64,000 bases of DNA from contig NC_092341.1 of the NCBI RefSeq assembly GCF_046630445.1, forward strand, positions 216,383,501 to 216,447,500, written 5' to 3'. Below are positions 39,801 through 51,762 of the stretch, in pieces; within the stretch, counting starts at the first letter, position 1, and the number at the start of each line of letters is the position of its first letter. A model generated the notes under the pieces. It was not told the DNA's origin and made no database searches. It saw only the letters and a program-made list of their open reading frames with translations. Position numbers and translations under genes: made by a program. This DNA comes from Rutidosis leptorrhynchoides (taxonomy: Eukaryota; Streptophyta; Magnoliopsida; Asterales; Asteraceae).

Positions 39801-42800
39801 TCAAGAGTAACAAGTTGTGTATCTTCTTTGTTGAGATCCAAATATCTAATTAGACTGTTGTTTGTATCAGCTATGAATAACCTTCCTGGAAGTTAAAACA
39901 AAAGATGAATCAGTGAACCTCTATATAAAACTCAAGTTAAGAAATGATCACAAACAAAGTTAAGAAATGTTTTATCGAATTGTATCGCCAAAATATCACG
40001 ATTTCTTACCATTTATTTTGATTCAGCTAAAGTTGCTGCATGTTCAAACATATATATAATTAAACAAGTTAGAAACTATTTGGAAATATAAATGACCTGT
40101 ATCAGCTTCAACAATTCCTGCTGGTTCTGACAGCTGCAAAATAAAACAAGTAGATAAATATTGCCGTCCAACATTGAAGTTGATAAATGTAAGGCATTGT
40201 TTGGCTGTTGCTTATAGATTAGTAAACACAGAGGACAGAAACCGAGGGTCATACAGCCCATTGGATATGACCATGCTTGGTTGTAGTTTTAAGGGTAAAT
40301 AGTCAATATATAATGTACTTTATGTTCATTTCTGTTACACACCGTTGTAAAAAAAACCCGATTACTCCCGGTTAATTCCCTGACTAGACTTTTAGAGTTT
40401 TTGAACTAATGAACGAGTATGTTTATGTTCTTAGACAATTATGTTAAAGTTTATGTTCTATATTTGCACATATATTTTTGAAATTTATTAATATCTGTAA
40501 AAAGTCCAACCCGATTAATCCCCGAGTTACCGGTTACTCCCTCCAAAGTCCAGACCGAGTACTCTCCGAGTAGTGAGTTTTGCAACCTAGTGTTACAGGC
40601 CACGTACTTCTGTTTCTATTTGAGCCTTATGATATTAATTTGACCATTAACCAGCAATATAGGCCCTTAGAAAAAAACAGAAAGAAAATGCAACTAGGCC
40701 CTCGGATAGTTTTTATAACTAAGCACTTATATACTGACCTGTGCTAATGAAGCTGGTCCATCCTTAAAGCCAGCTTTCCCAGTACCAGCTAACGTAGTTA
40801 CCTTTTTAGTAGCTGGATCTAGCTTTTTAAGCTGCAAGGCACATAACATTACATGTTAGCCAATATTTGTCGGTCATGCCAAATCATCAGTTTCAATATA
40901 TGTAATAATATATCAATTAACATCCTTGGTGTAATAAATAATATAAGAAAATATTTTTTGTAATATTGAGATTGTTTTTTCAAGCATTTGTAACTTCTGG
41001 CCTTGTGTATTATTTGTATGAAGTATGACCATATAAAGATGAGTTGAAGCACGTAATCAATACATGGATCAAGTAAAAATAAAAGGTATGACAGATCAAG
41101 TAACAGTAGGAAAAATATGGATCCAATCAATACATGGATCTATATGTAATCAATTCACAATTTTTAAGTTGCACGTACCTTGTGGTTATAAGAATCTGCG
41201 ACATATATCTGACCATCTTTTCCACATAAGACCCCCAATGGGTGTTGAAGAAGTACTTCAGACCCAATTCCATCACGATCTCCAAACTATATTAATAGTA
41301 ACGAAGTTGATCAGAGACCAAGTAGAAGGGCATAATTACCTAATAATAGAGGTTACAATATGGACCCACTTATAAAGGTCATGATCTATCTCTGACTCAT
41401 CAAAATGGTTAGCTACATCTTTAAAAGAAACAGGTGAAATAATTGACCAAAGCGTACTAGTAATGCTCAAACCTCATAAGAATACTTTATTGAAAATATT
41501 AGAATATTAAAACAATATAACCTTCGTAAATACTATTTGAAACACTAATTATCTATATAATAAACTACGGAGTAGTATATATGACGGAAAGTGTTTCGAG
41601 TAAATCCCGCCAGTTTCAACCACATAAGTTCCCCGTTTTGACGCATTGTCCAACATAATTGCCTACCCATTTTGCCCCCTTTCCTCCATTCATGCGGAAA
41701 ATGAGTCAATATAGGCTATAGTTTATTGCTATTGGGTCAAACGGGTAAAATTTTAGAAATATTGGCTGTTAATGAAGATGGTGCAAATGGGTTAACAGTT
41801 CCCCCATCCAATTATCCTCCCAAATTGCTTAATTTAATAAAGTTGGACAGTCACCAATATTTTAACAGTAGTGGATTAAGGCTTTAAGTATTAAATTTGA
41901 AAAGAAAAAAAAAACATATTTTAATATATAAAAAAATATGAGTGTTTGCAGGTCAACCTAACCCGTTTCAACGCACCCTGAACATATACCTTGAACAAGT
42001 TGTCTGAAAAAACTGGATCACCACCAACTATTAGTCTTGATCCTCCCGTTTGAAGATTGAGTGCCCGAATCGAGCTACTCTCACTATCAGCAATGTACAC
42101 CTCTTTCGCATCTACAACAAAAATAGTCGGGCAATAATTTAAGTTCAATTTTGTACATAAACTTTTACTGCAGTCAACTACTAAAAAAATACATTCAACT
42201 GAAGTGATTGATACAGCTTATAAATCAAGCACCATTAGAACAATGAAGCTAATCGTTATTAGATACCTGGTGATAACGAAAGTCCAGATGGCTGCGCATA
42301 TGATGTTGAAGAGCTGCTCCAATTATAAGAAAAGAAAAACAAAGATAGTTGAAAATAAGAACTTCTGTAGTTTAAAAAAATTAATTACAAGACATAGAAG
42401 ATGAGTTAAAGTGGATAACAAATATTACACCACAAAGAAAACAAAGTTTGACATGGTAGATAGTTTAATATGATTGTGTGCGTGTGACTATGGATCACAT
42501 GTTTGAAAGAACCCTTGATAATGACAAAATAAAGAAAAATCAGCGTGTTATACCTTGAACCATTTAAGTTTCTCTCATAACCATCACCACTGAAAGCCCT
42601 TGTAACTCCAGTTATTGTATTGTGCTCCCAGATTTGATGTTGGCCAGCCATTGCAATGTAAACAATTTGATTTACAGGCTCAAAGCACACATCCCAAGGG
42701 GAGTTTAGAAGCTGAACATCATGAGAATTTGAAGTTTAATTTAATTATGATATTAAATATTAAATTAATATTAATATTAACTGATATAAATTATTGATTC

Positions 42801-43705
42801 CGCGAAGTCGCAGGTGTACACTAGTCTTGAAAATTAGAAACAAAATATAATCTGATAATAATACTATTGATATTTAATCTTGCCTGACTGCTTCCTTTTC
42901 CTCCGCCTTTATAATCTGAACCTTTGGTGCCATTTCCAGCCAAAGTCTGTACACTCTCGTTCACAAAATCAATCACCCTAAAAAAAACAAAAGTACGCGA
43001 TTTCAAATACCAATAAAGATTACATATTTATGTTAGTATGCAACAGGAAGTTTCTAAGGGTGTTAGTAACTGTTTCTAACTCTCTCTTCCAACAATTACC
43101 ATAGTCAACAAAAAAGTAAAAAAAAATAAAAAACATTATAGATTACAGTAAACAAATAATTCTACCTCAAAGAATGGTTCTCTGTATCTGCGACATAAAG
43201 TAGGTTTTTCGTTGCATTATACGCCAGACCCTACACTAACATAGAAACTGTTACTGTTTTCTGTTTTTATGTGTCTCATTATGGAGTATGATAACTGAAA
43301 TGTGTGAGGTTGACCTGTGGACGGTTAAACATTGCATTGTCAAAGTTGCCATCACGTAAACCTTCCTCTCCTGTGCTCCCAATTTGAAGTAGAAAATTCC
43401 CATCAAGATCTGTCACTACCTAAAATTCAGTCAAGCTTACACTTTAATATTCAAATCTATCCAAATTTTACAACCGCACGTAGTTACAAGGACTTGTTTA
43501 ATGGACCTTTCATTCCACATAGTATTGTTACATGTTTATATAAATAATTTATAATTCAACCAATGGATCTATTAAAAACACCTTATCTTGGTTACTAGAA
43601 TTTTTTGTATGATATGTATAACTATGTGTTCCATGTGAACACCATTTATCGAAGCATGTATGTATCTATGCATGCATCCGTATCTGTATGTGTGTATATA
43701 ACGCA

Positions 43706-43761
<56 letters not shown>

Positions 43762-44090
43762 AACCTACTATTCGGTTATGGTTACTGTCTGAAATGAATA
43801 GTCGGTTGTTAAATACATCAATTGCCAGTTTACCAGGAAACTTCAATGGCGACTTTAACAGCTGAGGATCGTTATCCTTCTCTAAACTTATAGGAATTGG
43901 TGTGTTGTCCAGTAAGTTTCTTCTACCATAGAATAAGAGAGCTGCCTCCACTAAATCGTCAAGATCCTTTTGAGGCCATGTAAACATAGTAAAAAATAAA
44001 CCACCTCAACAAATATTATATTTGTTCATGCAAAGGAAGGTATTTGTGGTTTACATAAGCATATAAGGGAAAACATGCATTTAGTCTAAG

Positions 44091-44145
<55 letters not shown>

Positions 44146-44836
44146 GCAGGATCAATGGGAAAGTAACCAATCGGGGGAAGCGGGGGGAAGCAAAATTTTC
44201 TTTTTTTTTCCGTTTTTTTTTTTGAAATTTTTTTTTTCCGGCATCAAGATCACACAAAAATATGAACATTTAGAAGAGACACTTCGTGATGAATGTTATT
44301 ATTTAGGCGGGAAAACGATCGACAAAAATAACATTCAAAATAATATTGTTCGTGAAGAATATGAACGTTTTTTTTTCATGTTTTGTGAAGTAAAATTTAG
44401 CCCGATTTAGAGTTTAGGGTTTAGGGTTTGGTGTTTTGGGTTTATGGGTTTATTCCATAAACCCAAAACACCAAACCCTAAACCCTAAACCCTAAACTCT
44501 AAACCGTTCGTGTTAAAAACTCAATCTAAATCCTAAATCTAAACCCTAAACCCTAAATTTCTAAACCCTAATATCTAAACCCTATAAACCCTAATATCTA
44601 AACCCCAATAGCTAAAATCTCAAAATACGCTCGAAAAACACGATAATTGTTATATATAACTTCTTCGAGCGTTTTCCCGCCAAAATAAAAACATTTATCA
44701 CAAAGTGTCTCTACTAAATGGTCATATTTTCATCTCATCTATAATGTTCGTGAACAAAGTTTTTTCAAAAAACGAAAAAAAAAAAAAAAAAAAGTTTTTG
44801 CTTCCCCCCGAATGGTTACTTCCCTCTTGATCCTAC

Positions 44837-44926
<90 letters not shown>

Positions 44927-45535
44927 GTAGGATCAATGGGTAAGTAACCAATCGGGGGGAATTGGGGGAAGCAAATATTTTTTTTTTTTTCGTTTTTTTT
45001 GGAATTTTTTTTTCCGGCATCAAGATCACACGAAAATATGAACATTTAGAAGAGACACTTCGTGATGAATGTTATTATTTAGACGGGAAAACGATCGACA
45101 AAAATAACATTCAAGATAATATTGTTCGTGAAGAATATGAACGATTTTTTTTCATGTTTTGTGAAGTAAAATTTAGCCCGATTTAGAGTTTAGGCCGTTC
45201 GTGTTAAAAACTCAATCTAAATCCTAAATCTAAACCCTAAATCTAAACCCTAAACCCTAAATTTCTAAACCCTAATATCTAAACCCTAATATCTAAACCC
45301 CAATAGCTAAAACCTCAACATACGCTCGAAAAACACGATAATTGTTATATATTACTTCTTCGAGCGTTTTCCCGCCAAAATAAAAACATTTATCACAAAG
45401 TGTCTCTACTAAATGTTCATATTTTCATCCCATCTATAATGTTCGTGAACAAAGTTTTTTCAAAAAACGAAAAAAAAAAAAAAAGTTTTTGCTTCCCCCG
45501 CTTCACCCGATTGGTTACTTCCCTCTTGATCCTAC

Positions 45536-45581
<46 letters not shown>

Positions 45582-48500
45582 GAAGGAAAAAAAATGTAAT
45601 TTATAGGTTTCAAATGGCAGTAAAGCCAAGGGTCCCATTTGTAGGCTCTTTAATGACATAAGTTGTCTTCAAATATATATGAACCAAAAAGATGGGAGTG
45701 CTTTTTTGCTTAGTGTAAAAAAGGAAATTGACGAACCTAATGCAAAATATATTTTTTATTAATATAAAATTGTTTATTTGATTAGAGTATGAGAACATTA
45801 AGATATGCACATAAATAATAGCACAAGTACCTTCCGTCGTCCTTCACCTGCCAGCTGTGCAATAAGCTTACCAGTTGGCCCAACAATAGCAAATGTTGGC
45901 CATGAATTAATGCCCAGCTCGTGCCACATATACATATCTCCATCATTAACAACCTAGTACAACATGAACCTACAAGCTTAAGATTATAATAGTAGTTGAT
46001 TTCATGGTCCTTAGTTAATCCCATGACAAACTGAGCTTATAATAGTTTTTTTGTAACAAAGGTAGCACAAATTTATCATAACCACATAAGCTATGAATGA
46101 CAAACTATCAAATTCAATTTTATCACTTACTGGATGAGTTATTCCATAACGTAGTACAGCATTCCGAATCGCTTCCAGATCTTTCTCGTTATCAAACTTG
46201 GCAGAGTGCACTCCAACGACAGTGAACTTCAAAATAAATATTGATAAATATGTCTCATTATAAAGTTGTAGCATAAAATATATTATTTTTCTCATGCTAG
46301 ATTGCAGACTACTTAAAACTAGAAGAATAAGTACTAAAAATTTGTCTACACTCCACATGAAACACGAACTTACTGGCATGTCTTTGTACTTTTTCTCCAA
46401 AAACTCCAAATCGGGAAGCACGTGCATACAATTTATACAGCAATAGGTCCAAAAATCAAGCAGAACCACCTTCCCTTTTAAATCCTGTAAGTAAGAAAAA
46501 ACATTTTACAATTTGTACATCTCCTACTGTGACTACATTGAATGAATTTTAACGTTCCACGCTCTATTAGCAGACTTATTAAATACTCTGTAATTAATAA
46601 CATTTTATAATGTACTAGAAATTCTATGATGTAATTTCGGAACAAAATAAACCCGTGTGAATTTAGAAGTGGTGTCCGTTTTACTTTGAAAAACAAAAGA
46701 CAATTATATCAAATCAATCAAATATATACTAACAGAAAACATAATCATCAGGAGCCATATTAAAAAAATATTGAAAACATGAATAATATATTTTTACCCT
46801 ACGTAGCTGAAGAGGAGCTGTGTTTAGCCAATCAAGTTTAGACGGAAACTCCGGAACTTGTGTTGCGTTTCCCCTATAAATAGACATAAAAGCTAAGTAC
46901 TTAATTTAATTTAGATTATTAAAGTATAGTTAGGATGAATAAGTGAAAATTGTAGTAAAAAAGATAGGGAATCCAATTGTACCTGCTTTCTAGATCTGAT
47001 AAATAATTAATAAATTGCTGGATTCGTGAAGAGCGAGTTCCATCTGCATAACAACATAAACTGACTCACAAATTTTGTCTGGTACATTTTATCAGCAGCA
47101 AATAGTAAGAAAAGGTAGAAGGTTTTCCCTGTTCGGTCTACCCAGAAGGGCGAGTAATCCGACCCCATACTCTGATGTACGCAGCCCAACAGGATTACTC
47201 TCTGGCTATTTCCAATCCATCCAACCCATCCCTGGCCACCACTAAATATTCGTTATAGACGGGATTCGAACCTGAGACCTCTTGCAAGGAACTCAGGTCC
47301 CCAACCACTGGGCTATCTAGTGATGGTTAGGGATGGGTTGGAAACAGCCAGTACATCAGCAAATAGTAACAATGAAGAAAGAGTATTTATGAAACATGCA
47401 GGTGACACTTTTTAGCACTATGACACATAAGAAGGGACCAAAAGACAAACAAATTGAAAAACAAACACGAAAGAGAGTTTAGAATTCACAAACATCAAAT
47501 GTATATGCAGCAAGCATCAGTATGATCAATTCAAACCTTCATTCTGTCCAAAGGGTGGATTATTGCCCCCAAATAATAAGTTCCATATAGCCTTTGGAGA
47601 TGCATACTGCATATCCTACATCAAACACAAATTTCAGAACAGTTCGACACTTCAATTGTATTAAAGAGGAACTAAACCGACCCACAAACACTTTTTTGTT
47701 CTCTTTTAGCTTAATACAGAAAATATGTGTTAGATATGATTAGAATATATATGTTATCACAATGATATTCTAACTATCTAACTATTTAATTAAATGACTT
47801 AGAGGTTTAGTGCTAATATTTGGATGACTTTCCAGTTGACTTGTTTCCCGTTGGTTAGGTTACCCAATTTACTCTTTAAAGAATAATCGAAATTATATAT
47901 TATGGGTAAATGGGTTGGAATAACCACCTCTACTTTAGAGGGTTTGCAACCTCCAATGGTTGGTGTTATATGTACTTTTTACTGAATAGCTGCTACCTTC
48001 ATGTTTGAAACGGTGAAATACAGACAAGATAGTGCAATTCCCAAGCTTCCATATCTCAAAATTTGTCTCCGAGAACCCTGCAACCTGTTTATGAATTAGT
48101 TCTGCAACCTCGATTATAAAGAATATATTAAATAGCATTGAGCAGACTTCAAAAAAGTAACAGAAGCATAATAATTGGCATAACTAATGCTACATTTTAA
48201 AACTACTAGCTTAATATATGCACATCAGAAAACTAAACATTTATTTAATAAGTGTAAGTGTATATAAAAGGTTTGTTTATTACAAAGAGAACAAAACATT
48301 TGTATTATTTGGAACACTCTTACCCGCCAACAAAGAAAGAACTATCATTGGTAGAATATGCATCTTGAAATGACCCACCCTCGATACTTTTCTTGACCCG
48401 TGATGAAGTTTCTTCGGGATTTTTTAGGGTTTGAGAACCCTGCAACTTTGTATCTGCAATGTTCAACCATCATGGACCACATAAGACCACACAAATATCG

Positions 48501-51500
48501 CTCTACTTATTGTACCCCAATAATAGTAATAGCTAAAAGCAATGTTGCAAAAATTGCTACTCAGGGAGTACTCAGGTCAGGACTTTTTACTCGGATGTTG
48601 ATCAAGTTTGACTTTGACCAATTTCGACCGAGTTTTGCCCGATTTTCCAAGTTTAGGCCAATTTTCGGAGTAATCCCGAGTTTTGGTCGAGTTTGACTGA
48701 GTACTCCCCAAGTTGCAAAAGCTGAGTACTAGTTAAGTAATTCCAAGTTGTGCAACACTGGCTAAAAAGAATAATTAAATCCTAGAGAAAATTTCAAAAT
48801 GCAAAATCATGAAATCCTCAGATTAAGCTCAACAAAAACAAAGAAAACATCAAATTTAAGGAACAAACAACCGTTTCAAGAGTAGCATCAACATTGAAAA
48901 GTAGAGTTAAAGATGTAAATGAAGAACAAAGTTACAATTTCATTTTCAGAACTACATACTACTGTAACTAGAGCCACCACCAACGATATCTTGAAGTGAA
49001 ATATATCCTATTTCCTTTCTGATGAGTGATGGTTCAGCTTCCTTAAACGTATCTTCAGACAATGTTGTTGTCACAACTATGCATCTGCAATTTTAAGAAA
49101 TATTTAAGGTTACACTAATGACATGGTTTTAAAAAACGGTCGAGGCGTACTCCTCGAGGCGCGCCTCGGAACGTTTTTGAAAAATCCCGTTTTGAAACGG
49201 ACGCCTCAATGGTCTCTGTAATAGTAATCTCCCGTTATCTAACCTGCCCATTTTCAATTGTTTTTAGCTTTTTATATACATTAGTCTAATGTATATAAAA
49301 AGCTAAAAACAATTGAAAATGTGCAGGTTAGATAACGGGAGATTACTATTACAAATTTGGCTTGATCTGCCAATACTTCTATCCTAATTCTTTTTTTTTT
49401 CTTTTTTTTGAATGGCGATTTTTGTATCAGCGGATCATTTATTTCAACGACCCTCATCATCTGCACGTAACACACACGTTCTGGCGGAAACCCGAACCCG
49501 ATCGACAGTACCCGGGAACACATCCATACGGGCAGTGTCCAGGTAGAGGTCCGTGAACGGATCCGGTAAAACCTCCCAGCCAGGCTTATTTTAATGAGAC
49601 GCCTTCTCTCACGAAGAGATTTAAATTGGTGACCTCAACCCACGCATCCCACGTAATGTGAGGGGTGAACTTGGGAATTAATTGTGTGTGCAAAGATTCG
49701 AACCCGCATCTCCCATGTGGAAAGAATGCGTCAATTCACTACACCACAACCACAAGTTCTTCTATCCTAATTCTTTGTTATAGATATAATTTTACTATCA
49801 CAATTGCAAAAACAATGCTATTGAAATAACTGAAGGATAAATTTGGGACATTTTACCTCATTTGCGCAGCTTTGGCTGCTTGCAAACCAGCTAGTGCATC
49901 CTCAATTACAAGACACTGGGATAATGAGTGAAATAATAATAAATATTGCGTACAGATGTACACGAAACAAAGATAAATATATCCATGAGCTTATAATGAA
50001 GTGTAAATATTAGAAATCTTCACGTCGATGTTATATATACTGAGAAAGTGGCTCCAAGTAGAATTTTAGAGCAGTAGCAATTTTAATAAGGAGTGTTCCA
50101 TATATTCTCAGACACCTAAAACATCATCTTAGACCTAACACTTTATCTTATATACAAAACACAATATATTAGGCATAATTTTTTATTCTTGATTTTCGTC
50201 AAAACTGCCAAATCTAGCTATGTCCTATATAAAGATTTTTGATAATCCATTATATGGAGCAGATTAGTATAAATTGAAAATATCACCATGGAATAAAAAT
50301 ATATTAAAAATAAAATATATGTATAAAAATTAAGTTCACCTCACTTGGTGGGACATTCAAAAGTTTAGAGGCAGCTAAGAATATGTCAGGAGCAGGTTTC
50401 AGGTTCTCAAAAGCATCAGCAGAAACAATAGCATCAAACCTGATATAGTCAGATTTAGATTAATGCTAAAACAGGATAATGTCTAGTACAGTAACCTGAT
50501 ATTGTCCGATTAAGAATATTTCGTCCGATTTATTTATATTTTTAGATATATGTATGGATATAGTGAATTAGTGATCGTTTTTATGACCTACTAGATCATG
50601 AAATGACAATTCACTTCAATGTGCCACATTTTTGGAAAATATCTACTAACCAATTCATGATTAGTCTGCATCAATTCAGAATAAGAGAATTAGATTTTAC
50701 CTCAAAATTCAAAATGTGTCCTTTTTATAACTCTACTTAATGGGTGAAATGGATGAAATCAAGGCCGAATTTTCGGGCGTGCAAAGTTTGTAATTGCACA
50801 GGGCCCAAAATCCAAAGGGGGCCAAAAAATATAACCCAACAATATATATCTGTGGTCCATGTATTTATAAGGTTACGAAAATAAAAAATGCTAGATACCG
50901 TTGTATTAATTGATGGTAGTACTTTATACATTTTTTTTTACTATTATTGAAATTATTCTTATATATATATATGAATAACTGTCATATACCAAGCCTACTT
51001 TTTACTTATGGAGCAAGGCCCATAAAATTAACAGGACGGTCCTCGACAAATAATTACAAAATCATGCAATCGTGCAGTTCATAGCTGTTAACAGTGAAAA
51101 GTAAAACTTATGTGAAAAATAATTCTACTGAAGAAGACTTACATTGACAGTGGCAAGCCAGCAGCAGCTAAGTTTGCATCAACTTTAATTCTGTCAGCGC
51201 TAGATGCAACCGCTACTTTAAGGCCACTATTTTTACACTGTTAAATTATATGAGAAGATATTTACAAAAGGTAAACAAGTCAACATATTGAACTTAAATT
51301 TCTATGTATAAAAATAAAAATACCTCAGTAATAAGTTCGAGTGCGCCTGGGAAACCTATTCCCGAATTTGGTTTTGCATACTACATAAAAGTTTAAAAAC
51401 TTAATATCAGCTTAACAATTTCATGAAATGAAATTTTAGACACTTATCTAGGGTAAAAGAAATGAAATATTAAAAGCCTGTTAAAGGATGGGAACATGTG

Positions 51501-51729
51501 GCAGTTCAATCACCTTATTTAGATATATTTCAAAAAAGCGCTTTTTAGCTGCTAGAGGATCGAAATCTGCCACACCCTTTAAATTAGCAACACCACCAAG
51601 AAAGTTTGCTTCACCTGAAATACTCAAATAGGTATTCAAAGAATGTGTTAATTTTTTTCCTTTGAAATGAAGATCAATCTAAATAGGATTAGTTGTTCAT
51701 TACTAGCAATTCAATGTTAAGTTAGCAAC

Positions 51730-51762
<33 letters not shown>

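Noticed and set aside
44409-44502. TTTAGGG repeats considered as an interstitial telomere
   Set aside because: The array is short, inverted and confined to one copy of a small transposon.
44222-45186. Conserved roughly 55-codon ORF in both TA-flanked elements (44222-44410, 44962-45186)
   Set aside because: It lies in a long inverted arm, the copies are recent relatives, and no domain is visible; explained by element duplication.
49680-49758. tRNA-like sequence with A and B boxes (also near 47280 and 16030)
   Set aside because: These are SINE heads: no complete cloverleaf, and two of them have target-site duplications and tails.
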